A DNA stretch of 5,443 nucleotides from positions 1 to 5,443 of the forward strand of contig JAGLHV010000104.1 in NCBI GenBank assembly GCA_023143305.1, read 5' to 3'. Positions within the stretch are counted from its first letter, which is position 1. Each line of letters begins with the position of its first letter. Source of the DNA: a bacterium. GTDB lineage: Bacteria; CBDUZB01; JAGLHV01. Positions 1 to 5,443 of this stretch are shown here, one piece after another. The notes beneath the pieces are model-generated. The model searched no databases and was not told where the DNA came from. It saw only the letters and a program-made list of their open reading frames with translations. The position numbers and the translations under genes were made by a program.

Positions 1-126
1 CCTGCTACTACCAAAAAAGGGATTGCGACACAGTCTGGAAAGCAGAAATCTATTGATATTTTAAACACATTACAGATTCCGCATGACAGAATGCGTTATT
101 TTGCAGAACTCTATTCATTTTTTTAA
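1..126 (+). CDS. 3' end of an unidentified plus-strand gene (5' end outside window)
   Basis: Reading frame 1 is open from the first base to a TAA at 124-126 and gives the last 41 residues of a protein, ending in RMRYFAELYSFF. Nothing in this tail is a motif I recognise, so no function is proposed. The segment is basic at first (TTKKGIATQSGKQK) and then has a short helix-like stretch (SIDILNTLQIP) and an aromatic C-terminus. This composition looks like the end of a folded domain rather than random translation. It is the only plus-strand coding candidate that is not a shadow of a minus-strand gene. It converges on the protease gene, and the two 3' ends overlap by 12 nt (115-126). A chance open frame of 41 codons in AT-rich DNA is possible, so confidence is moderate. 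Confidence 0.5.
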   Translation, partial: PATTKKGIATQSGKQKSIDILNTLQIPHDRMRYFAELYSFF

Positions 127-1581
127 ATCTTCCGAACGGTCAAAATTAATTTTATATTTTTTTAAAATTCTTTGATTGTTCTTATCAACTTCATTTTTAT
201 CTAAAACTATTTTATATCCGCGTTCATCTACTATTGTATGATATTTTCCTTTATGTTTTTCAATCGCGGTCACCAAATCACTTATGATGCTTACCTTTTG
301 GCCATTAACATAAGAAATTACATTATATTTCCAATCATGATAGCCTGTATTAATTTCATCGGCTAAAACCTGCACCAGTATGACTATTTCTTTTCGCTCG
401 GATAATATTTCTCCGGAATAATAATAGTTGATTAAATTCTTAAGGGCATCATTATTCCAATCTCCACCCCATTCATTTAAAAAATCCAGAGTTAAAGGTT
501 CAAACACCAATCCGCCTAAAATATAATAAGTCGGAGCAATATCATACTGTTGATGCGGAACTAACCGCCAAAAATTTACCGGGGTGGTCAATTTTATTTT
601 TACATTAATAATTTTACTCTCTCTTAGAATATTAAAATTAACAGTATCTTTGATATATTTATTTTGAATTACATATATAAAAGATGTTCTTTCATTTTCT
701 CGGAATTCTATTGTTCCGTCATTTTCGACATTTTTATTGTCTACAGCAAGGATTATATCTTCGGATTTTAATCTTCCCTCGGCAGAAGAGCCGGGATAAA
801 TTTTATTTATCAACAATCCTGTTTGTTTAGAGTTCATATTATATTTTTTTCTGAGGGCAGAATTTTCCATTTTTTGACAGGAAATACCAATATCAGGGAT
901 TCCATCGTACTTATTATCTTTTATGTCCTGTAAAAAATGATTAATAACCGGCACAGAAACCATATATCCAATATTTTCACCTGCACCTGCTTGAAAGGCT
1001 ATTCCAACTATTTTATTATTTTTGACTACAGGTCCCCCGCTATTCCCGGGATTAATGGTAGCATCAATTTGACAGGTTAATAAATGGGCCTTACTATGAG
1101 TATATGCCTGATGTTCTATGCGAGAAACTACCCCTTCGGTAATACACAATTCATCACCACCTACCGGAAAACCATAAACAGCAACTTTATCTCTCACTTC
1201 TGCTAATTTCCCAATCTGCAACGGTTTAACCCCTGTAAAAAATGAATCGTCTTTAACCTTCAAAATAGCAAGGTCACATTCGTGAGCTACAATTTCTACT
1301 TCTGCTGTATATTTCTTTGATTGTCCGGCCCGTTTGACCTGGATAAAGGTTTGGTCCGCAATTACATGAGCATTAGTTAATATTCTGTTGCCATTAATTA
1401 TGCACCCTGAACCCGTTCCTCTTCTTTGACCGCGCATTTGCCATGGTTCATAATAATTATATCGGTTGCAAACAGTATATATTTTTACGATAGCTTCTTT
1501 TATATTAGTTTTGGCCTGTACATTAACAGTAGCCAGGCAGCATAAAATCATTGACAATATTATTTTTACTGAAATTTTCAT
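115..1581 (-). CDS. Exported trypsin-like serine protease with PDZ domains, plant Deg9-like (HtrA/Deg family)
   Basis: This is a predicted extracytoplasmic ATP-independent serine protease (family S1C) of 488 residues from the ATG at 1579-1581. Residues 1-23 form a Sec signal peptide: MK start, hydrophobic core IILSMILCCLA, and a VQA site before K24. The catalytic triad is complete: H72 in LTNAH, D103 in ECDLAIL and S181 in GNSGGP. A PDZ domain follows at about 230-332. The C-terminal third (about 345-488), with a YILGGLVF segment and a VNGQKV motif, resembles the second PDZ and tail of plant Deg9/Deg10 proteases, down to a terminal SEDLKK. From memory, that group also shares the PWQ, NAH, ECD, GYP/GFP and ENIGY blocks. 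An in-frame ATG at 1621-1623 would add 14 residues, but it has no ribosome site and would bury the signal peptide. The ATG at 1581 has GGGGA six bases upstream. It is probably the last gene of the operon. Six cysteines lie in the exported part, which is many for a Deg protein. Confidence 0.9.
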   Translation of the reverse strand: MKISVKIILSMILCCLATVNVQAKTNIKEAIVKIYTVCNRYNYYEPWQMRGQRRGTGSGCIINGNRILTNAHVIADQTFIQVKRAGQSKKYTAEVEIVAHECDLAILKVKDDSFFTGVKPLQIGKLAEVRDKVAVYGFPVGGDELCITEGVVSRIEHQAYTHSKAHLLTCQIDATINPGNSGGPVVKNNKIVGIAFQAGAGENIGYMVSVPVINHFLQDIKDNKYDGIPDIGISCQKMENSALRKKYNMNSKQTGLLINKIYPGSSAEGRLKSEDIILAVDNKNVENDGTIEFRENERTSFIYVIQNKYIKDTVNFNILRESKIINVKIKLTTPVNFWRLVPHQQYDIAPTYYILGGLVFEPLTLDFLNEWGGDWNNDALKNLINYYYSGEILSERKEIVILVQVLADEINTGYHDWKYNVISYVNGQKVSIISDLVTAIEKHKGKYHTIVDERGYKIVLDKNEVDKNNQRILKKYKINFDRSEDLKK

Positions 1582-1586
1582 TTTTT

Positions 1587-1591
1587 TCCCC
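1587..1591 (-). promoter_or_regulatory. Ribosome binding site deciding the protease start
   Basis: On the minus strand the sequence reads ACGGGGAAAAAAATG, placing a GGGGA Shine-Dalgarno-like core about six bases before the ATG at 1579-1581. The upstream candidate ATG at 1621-1623 is preceded only by A/T-rich sequence (TATAAAAAAAC). This favours the shorter protein, which begins directly with a normal signal peptide. Confidence 0.55.
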
Positions 1592-1629
1592 GTAAACTTA
1601 AATTTATTGAATTGATTTACCATGTTTTT

Positions 1630-2106
1630 TTATAGATACAAATCTTTTTCTATAGCGTAAAAGTTTTTAAAAACATCGCGTCTTCCAATTACTCCAACCA
1701 TTTTACTTCCTTCAAAAACAGGAAAAGTATGTGCATTTTTGTATTTCATTAAGGTAAGAATTTCATCCAGGGTTGTGTCTTTTTTTATCTTAATAACTTC
1801 GGTGGACATAGCAAATTTTACCGTTGGATTAGAAATCGGTTCCATTCCGTTTTTTATAACCTCTCCTGACTTTATCATATCCATCACCAGAAAAAGATCA
1901 GTATTAGTAATTAACCCGATTATTTTACCTTTTTTTCCTATTACCGGTATCCCGTTTATTTTTTCTTTAATCATTATTTCAGCAATATCGGCTAAAGTTG
2001 TGCTTTCCGTCGTGGTAATAACTTTTTTAGTCATAATATCTTCTGCTTTAATTGCTTTTAATTTCTTGGTTAAATCTTTTAATCTGAATTTTGTGCTTTT
2101 TATCAT
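1630..2106 (-). CDS. Small stand-alone protein with two CBS domains
   Basis: This is a cytoplasmic 158-residue protein built almost wholly of a tandem CBS pair (Bateman module), with a short basic N-terminal helix (about 1-20, many Lys). CBS1 spans about 22-72: it starts EDIMTKKVITT, has the NGIPVIG strand and ends GLITNTD. CBS2 spans about 96-146: it starts KFAMSTEVIKI, has AHTFPVF and ends GVIGRRD. Such pairs usually bind adenine nucleotides (AMP, ATP, SAM or similar) and regulate a partner. The first repeat keeps the T-x-x-D ribose/phosphate-binding motif (TNTD, 67-70). In the second the Thr is Gly (GRRD, 141-144), so binding may be asymmetric. No catalytic or DNA-binding domain is attached. 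It lies 51 bp after the GH65-receiver gene and 48 bp before the protease gene in the same direction, so it is probably co-transcribed. It has the strongest ribosome site in the window. The ligand and partner cannot be read from the sequence. Confidence 0.93.
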   Translation of the reverse strand: MIKSTKFRLKDLTKKLKAIKAEDIMTKKVITTTESTTLADIAEIMIKEKINGIPVIGKKGKIIGLITNTDLFLVMDMIKSGEVIKNGMEPISNPTVKFAMSTEVIKIKKDTTLDEILTLMKYKNAHTFPVFEGSKMVGVIGRRDVFKNFYAIEKDLYL

Positions 2107-2114
2107 TTTAAAAA

Positions 2115-2122
2115 CCTCCTTT
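2115..2122 (-). promoter_or_regulatory. Strong Shine-Dalgarno site of the CBS gene
   Basis: On the minus strand the sequence reads AAAGGAGG, eight bases before the ATG at 2104-2106. This is a near-consensus anti-16S match, much stronger than the sites before the GH65 and protease genes. It supports this start. It also suggests the CBS protein is made at a higher rate per transcript than its neighbours. The rest of the 51-base gap is A/T-rich, and I see no hairpin or convincing promoter in it. Confidence 0.75.
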
Positions 2123-2157
2123 AGAAAAAAATTATTCTGTTTTAAGATATTTTTATT

Positions 2158-5010
2158 CTACTGAGAACAAATATCTTCTTTATTTAAAATATTTTTTACT
2201 TCGTTCAAAAATAAATCTACAGAATACGGTTTAACAAAAAAGATGTCTACTCCCATTATTTCAAATATTTTTTTCATTGCAGCTTTACTGCTTTGCATAG
2301 CAATAGGTATTTTTGAAAGCCGTTTCCTCTTTTTTACTTCTTTAAAAAATTGAAAACCGTTCATTCCTCCTTGAAAAATAATAGCAGATATAATTAAATC
2401 TACCCATTTGGTTTCTAAAACATCCAAAGCTTCTTTACCCGTGTGGGCACAATCTATTAAATAACCCATAGCTTGTAATCTTGTTTTTAGTATTTCCGTT
2501 TGAGTAATATTTCCGTCAACAATTAATATCCTTTTTTGTATCATTTTCGAATTCCCTTTCCCCTTAATATTTTTTTCAAGAGAAATACTATATTTTTTTC
2601 CAAAAAAGAAATGATATAATTTTCCATGGATTTTAACGGGAACAGCAAATTCTTTGGATTTGGATCCGGCTATAGAAATAGTAATTTGTTCTTTAGTTAT
2701 AAATAAAGAAAACCAATTTCTCCTATAACAAAATTTAAGCCTGAGACTTTGCCAATGAGGAGGAAGATTAGGAGTAATATTAATTATCTGCTCCCCCATA
2801 TATACTCCGGCGAATCCTCTTACCACCATATCAATGGAACCACCCATTATGCCGGTATGAATACCCTCAACAGTTGTTCCTCCCTGAACATCATAAATAT
2901 CTGATTTGAGAACACTGGAAAACCACTGCCATCCTTCTTTTGACTTTCCTAATAAATAAGAAATGTAACAGTGAACAACTTTACTCAAACTTGAGCCATG
3001 TGAAGTTCTTTTTATATAATATTCATAATTTCTTTTCAAAACGTACCGATCAAACCTATATCCTAACCGATGAAACAAATCTTTTATTTCAAATAAAGGA
3101 AATAAGTAAAAGAGCATCAAAACATCTGCTTGCTTGGCTGCTTTATAATCGTTCGGTGATTTTCCTTCCGCTTTTAAAATTCTATCCATACGTTCGATTT
3201 TATCATATTTTCTTCTGTAAGCATCCCAATTTAATTCTTTTAATTTAAAATATCCGTCAAACTGGCCAATAATGCCTTCATTATTGATAGATATCTTCAT
3301 CTTACGGGTAATATCTTTCCATCGCAGTAATTCAGTTTGATCAAGTTTTAATTTCTTAATTATCTTGGTTCGATGCTGTGGAGGTAAAATAGCAATAACT
3401 TCTTTTGCTTTAAGTAATGTCCACACAATTAACAAATTAGTATAAGCATTATCTTTAAATCCGGGCTTTTGTGAATTAGAAACTTTTTCGTGAAATTCAT
3501 CGGGGCCCATAAGGTCATGGGTATGATATCTACTATCTTCAACGTCATATTGGGCAAGACTGGCTCCGAATTGAGCAATTGACAGTATTATTTCAGCCCC
3601 GTAATTTACAAGAAAATCCAGGTCGTTAGATTTTTTCCAATATTGCCATACATTATAAGCAATAGCAAAGGAAACATGCCTTTGCACATAAGTATGATCG
3701 GGCCCCCATTTACCTGACATTGGATTCAAATGAATAAACTGAGTTTTTTCCTTGCCGTCAGAACCGCTCTGCCAGGGAAACATTGCTCCCTTATATCCGC
3801 TTTTTTTCGCAGATTTTCTGGCAGGTATAAGACGCTGGTATCTATATAAAAGCAATGCTTTTGATATTTCCGGACTATGGAAATCAAAAAAAGACATAAC
3901 AAAAAGTTCATCCCAAAAAATATGCCCGCGATAAGCTTCTCCATGTAATCCTCTGGCTGGAAGTCCGGCATCAATCTTAGTATTATGAATAGAGGCTGTT
4001 TGCAATAAATGGAAAATATGCAGTCTTAGTACTTTTTGGGAAAAAGCATCACCGTTAATTTGAATATCAAATTTTTTCCATAAATCTTTCCACGCAGATT
4101 GATGAGTTTTAAAAAGCACATCAAATCCGGGATGTTTTTTTACTGAATTAATAGCGGAAGAAAGCGGATTACTAATATCTTTATCTTTAGAGGTATAAAT
4201 AGTAACGATTTTTTCAATCTCACAGCGTTGTTGTTGACGCACAAATACTTTAAATTCCTGCTCAATTTTTTCTTTCTTTTTAGTCGAAACTTTATTTACT
4301 GATTTAATTTTTTTGCCGTTAATAGATATCAGCACTTTTGCTGCCTGGCAAATTTTAATATTGGATTGGGTCGTTTTCATTGCCAGATAAACCCCGTTAT
4401 TATCAAAGCTTCCCAGGGAAGAAGGCATCAGATGTTTAGAGTTTAATTGTCTATATCTGGGGACACCGGTATTTTGTACTGTTCCATCAAGTGCTGATTT
4501 TATTGTTATGAAACCTTCATAATTTTCAGGAATAACGGTATATTTAATTGCAACACAATGCGGATATACTAAATGGACAATCCTTTCTGTTTCAATAGTG
4601 GTTATTTGTCCATTATCATTCTGAAGCCGGACCTTTCTTATAAGAACTCCCCGGCGAAAATCAAGTTCTTGATGATAAAAAAGAATTTTACTGGTGGAAA
4701 GAGAAACCCAATCTCCTTTTTCAGTTCTAAAAGTTAAAAACAACCAATTAGGACAATTAACAAAATCTTCGTTTAATGTTTTTCTCCCGGCAATAATTGT
4801 AGGCAATTCGTTATAAACTCCGGCAATGTAAGTACCCGGATAATGTACCCTGGAAGCAGGAGATTCATAAATAGCTCCCCTGGTTCCTAAATAACCATTC
4901 CCCAGAGTACAAAGCGATTCTCTTAGTCCCTCCTGCACCGGTTGAAATTGGTTATAAGATAATTTCCAATTAGAAGTTTTATTAATATCCTCATTCGCTT
5001 TTTCAGGCAT
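2158..5010 (-). CDS. Glycoside hydrolase family 65 disaccharide phosphorylase-type enzyme fused to a C-terminal pseudo-receiver domain
   Basis: The protein has 950 residues from the ATG at 5008-5010. About 14-270 is the N-terminal beta-sandwich of GH65 (WKLSYNQF, then ESLCTLGNGYLGTRG). About 310-740 is the (alpha/alpha)6 catalytic barrel and about 745-812 the small C-terminal beta domain. Barrel landmarks are ARGLHGEAYRGHIFWDE (352-368), MGPDEFHE with the predicted general acid E505, KQADV (626-630) and TSHGSSLS (669-676), the likely phosphate-binding loop. Family members phosphorolyse or hydrolyse trehalose, kojibiose, nigerose or maltose; the substrate here is undetermined. After a Lys/Gly-rich linker (KGKGNSK), residues 823-944 form a receiver fold: ILIVDGN at the start, PIAMQSS, then FVKP. 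The phospho-acceptor Asp is Ala (A876) and one acidic-pocket residue is Gly (G833), while S907 and K927 remain. A TTG at 5028 is a possible but less likely start. The gene overlaps otsB by 8 nt, which implies translational coupling. Confidence 0.93.
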   Translation of the reverse strand: MPEKANEDINKTSNWKLSYNQFQPVQEGLRESLCTLGNGYLGTRGAIYESPASRVHYPGTYIAGVYNELPTIIAGRKTLNEDFVNCPNWLFLTFRTEKGDWVSLSTSKILFYHQELDFRRGVLIRKVRLQNDNGQITTIETERIVHLVYPHCVAIKYTVIPENYEGFITIKSALDGTVQNTGVPRYRQLNSKHLMPSSLGSFDNNGVYLAMKTTQSNIKICQAAKVLISINGKKIKSVNKVSTKKKEKIEQEFKVFVRQQQRCEIEKIVTIYTSKDKDISNPLSSAINSVKKHPGFDVLFKTHQSAWKDLWKKFDIQINGDAFSQKVLRLHIFHLLQTASIHNTKIDAGLPARGLHGEAYRGHIFWDELFVMSFFDFHSPEISKALLLYRYQRLIPARKSAKKSGYKGAMFPWQSGSDGKEKTQFIHLNPMSGKWGPDHTYVQRHVSFAIAYNVWQYWKKSNDLDFLVNYGAEIILSIAQFGASLAQYDVEDSRYHTHDLMGPDEFHEKVSNSQKPGFKDNAYTNLLIVWTLLKAKEVIAILPPQHRTKIIKKLKLDQTELLRWKDITRKMKISINNEGIIGQFDGYFKLKELNWDAYRRKYDKIERMDRILKAEGKSPNDYKAAKQADVLMLFYLFPLFEIKDLFHRLGYRFDRYVLKRNYEYYIKRTSHGSSLSKVVHCYISYLLGKSKEGWQWFSSVLKSDIYDVQGGTTVEGIHTGIMGGSIDMVVRGFAGVYMGEQIINITPNLPPHWQSLRLKFCYRRNWFSLFITKEQITISIAGSKSKEFAVPVKIHGKLYHFFFGKKYSISLEKNIKGKGNSKMIQKRILIVDGNITQTEILKTRLQAMGYLIDCAHTGKEALDVLETKWVDLIISAIIFQGGMNGFQFFKEVKKRKRLSKIPIAMQSSKAAMKKIFEIMGVDIFFVKPYSVDLFLNEVKNILNKEDICSQ
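2161..2544 (-). other. Degenerate response-regulator receiver (REC) domain within the GH65 gene
   Basis: This marks the receiver part of the fusion, starting at the internal ATG (2542-2544, MIQKRILIVDG) and ending just before the gene's stop at 2158-2160. The (beta/alpha)5 receiver pattern is clear: RILIVDGN for beta-1, a YLIDCAHTGKEALDVLE block for alpha-2, DLIISAIIF for beta-3, KIPIAMQSS for beta-4, and DIFFVKPYS for beta-5 with its conserved Lys-Pro. The beta-3 residue that accepts phosphate is Ala, so Asp phosphorylation in the normal way is not expected. No stop codon separates it from the GH65 part, so fusion is the plain reading. The internal ATG could also give a separate receiver protein of 128 residues. 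Confidence 0.85.
2552..2563 (-). promoter_or_regulatory. Possible internal ribosome site before the receiver domain
   Basis: On the minus strand the sequence reads AAGGGGAAAGGGAATTCGAAAATG. Two purine cores (GGGGAAA and GGGAA) sit about 7 to 12 bases before the in-frame ATG at 2542-2544, exactly where the receiver domain begins. This resembles a relic or active start of a once-separate gene. The same bases encode the Lys/Gly linker, whose codons are naturally purine-rich, so the match may be coincidental. Confidence 0.35.
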
Positions 5011-5443
5011 GAGCAACAACCTTCTCAAACAATTTTTTTACTTCTTCTGTTGAAGATAGTCTAAAATCCGCAGCCGATTCTTTAGATTCGTTAGAAACTA
5101 AAATTCCAAACCCTCTTGTACGGAGCGTTCTAAAGGCATATTCATCGGTAACATCATCTCCGATGTAGACCACACAGACATCTTGCCAGGAAACTTTTAA
5201 AGCGTCTATAATCCATCGTACTGCCTTGCCTTTATCCCAATCAATATCAGGTAAAATTTCAAAAACTTTTTTCCCGCTCATTAAACAAATTTTATTTTGG
5301 TCTTTAATAATCTCATCGATAATTTCTTTAATCCGAGGCAAATATTGTTGCTCAACAAGACGATAGTGAACAGCTACACTAAATTTTTTTTCTTCAATTA
5401 ATATCCCCTGTATATCACTCAATTTTTCAGAAAGCTGTTTGAT
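5003..5443 (-). CDS. otsB: Trehalose-6-phosphate phosphatase, C-terminal part (5' end outside window)
   Basis: This HAD-superfamily phosphatase of the OtsB type removes phosphate from trehalose-6-phosphate in the cytoplasm, the last step of the OtsA-OtsB trehalose pathway. About 146 residues are present, and the frame stays open to the window edge (IKQLSEK before LSDIQGILIEEK). A TTG at 5420-5422 is internal, not the start. Visible OtsB signatures, in order: the cap-domain entry ILIEEKKFSVAVHYR, the GKKVFEILP strand, DWDKGKA (the HAD motif III Lys, codon near 5231-5233), and YIGDDVTDEYAF (HAD motif IV acidic residues that bind Mg2+, about 5141-5158). These last two motifs are intact, so an active enzyme is likely. 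The N-terminal DxD nucleophile motif lies outside the window and cannot be checked. The stop overlaps the GH65 start by 8 nt. Related sugar-phosphate phosphatases (mannosyl- or glucosylglycerate types) are alternatives, but the HYR and GDDxTDE pattern fits OtsB best. Confidence 0.88.
   Translation of the reverse strand: MKQLSEKLSDIQGILIEEKKFSVAVHYRLVEQQYLPRIKEIIDEIIKDQNKICLMSGKKVFEILPDIDWDKGKAVRWIIDALKVSWQDVCVVYIGDDVTDEYAFRTLRTRGFGILVSNESKESAADFRLSSTEEVKKLFEKVVAHA
5020..5025 (-). promoter_or_regulatory. Ribosome binding site deciding the GH65 start
   Basis: On the minus strand AGAAGG lies nine bases before the ATG at 5008-5010, inside the end of otsB. The stop of otsB (TGA, 5003-5005) falls just after this ATG (ATGCCTGA). 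The start is therefore probably reached by ribosomes finishing otsB. The in-frame TTG at 5026-5028 would lie inside this site and has no better one of its own. Confidence 0.5.

Noticed and set aside
142..163. Palindrome AAAATTAATTTT followed by a T-run, a possible terminator for the plus-strand gene
   Set aside because: The stem would be A-T pairs only and thus weak, and it lies within protease codons rich in Lys, Asn and Ile that produce such sequence by chance.
1531..1545. Cys-Cys pair in the signal peptide (ILCCLA) as a lipoprotein site
   Set aside because: The residues before the Cys (S-M-I-L) do not fit a lipobox, and a normal VQA signal peptidase I site follows eight residues later.
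1582..1623. Longer protease start at ATG 1621-1623
   Set aside because: There is no Shine-Dalgarno before it. It would place 14 extra residues, four of them lysines, ahead of a standard signal peptide. Translational coupling to the CBS stop remains a small possibility.
2107..2157. Promoter or terminator in the gap between the GH65-receiver and CBS genes
   Set aside because: The gap is A/T-rich, so loose -10-like hexamers occur by chance. I see no paired -35 element or GC-containing hairpin, only the ribosome site.
1739..2164. Plus-strand open frame of 141 codons, strongly hydrophobic
   Set aside because: It lies opposite the clear CBS gene. Its Ile/Phe/Ser/Val-rich translation is the expected mirror of a Lys/Asp/Glu/Asn-rich minus-strand protein, and it has no ribosome site.
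2940..3248. Plus-strand open frame of 102 codons
   Set aside because: It is fully inside the GH65 catalytic barrel on the opposite strand, with no recognisable motif and a composition typical of antisense reading.
3726..3974. Open frames of 82 (minus) and 60 (plus) codons inside the GH65 gene
   Set aside because: Both are out of frame with the conserved GH65 blocks at these positions, which explain the DNA fully.
5420..5422. TTG as the start of otsB
   Set aside because: The frame stays open to the window edge, and OtsB proteins have a further N-terminal half with the catalytic DxD motif, so this is an internal Leu codon.

Overview
The window is AT-rich (roughly two-thirds A+T by eye). It looks like chromosomal DNA of a Gram-negative-type or deep-branching, probably uncultivated bacterium. 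The reasons are a Sec-exported Deg-family protease, bacterial Shine-Dalgarno sites, compact genes with overlapping ends, and a lysine-, isoleucine- and asparagine-rich proteome typical of low-GC genomes. The lineage cannot be fixed from this sequence; an Omnitrophota-like or similar candidate phylum is only a guess. There are no RNA genes, insertion sequences, CRISPR arrays or sizeable repeats.

Layout. Positions 1-126 hold the last 41 codons of an unidentified plus-strand gene. Everything else is a tight minus-strand series read from right to left. First comes the 3' part of a trehalose-6-phosphate phosphatase (otsB, running off the right edge). Next is a glycoside hydrolase family 65 (GH65) disaccharide phosphorylase-type enzyme whose start overlaps the otsB end by 8 nt. 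It carries a response-regulator receiver domain fused to its C-terminus. Then come a 158-residue protein made almost only of two CBS domains, and an exported trypsin-like serine protease resembling the plant Deg9 group. The protease gene converges on the plus-strand gene and their 3' ends overlap by 12 nt. Intergenic gaps are about 50 bp or less, so one operon is likely. No stretch over 300 bases lacks a gene.

How the genes may work together. OtsB releases trehalose from trehalose-6-phosphate, and GH65 enzymes phosphorolyse or hydrolyse alpha-linked diglucosides such as trehalose, kojibiose or maltose. The pair could therefore balance synthesis and breakdown of a compatible solute. The added regulatory parts are a pseudo-receiver on the enzyme and an adjacent CBS protein that may sense adenine nucleotides. 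With the envelope protease, they suggest a stress or energy-state response module, but that functional link is inference.

The most unusual item is the GH65-receiver fusion. The enzyme part keeps its catalytic glutamate, while the receiver has lost the phospho-accepting aspartate (Ala in its place) and keeps the conserved Ser and Lys.
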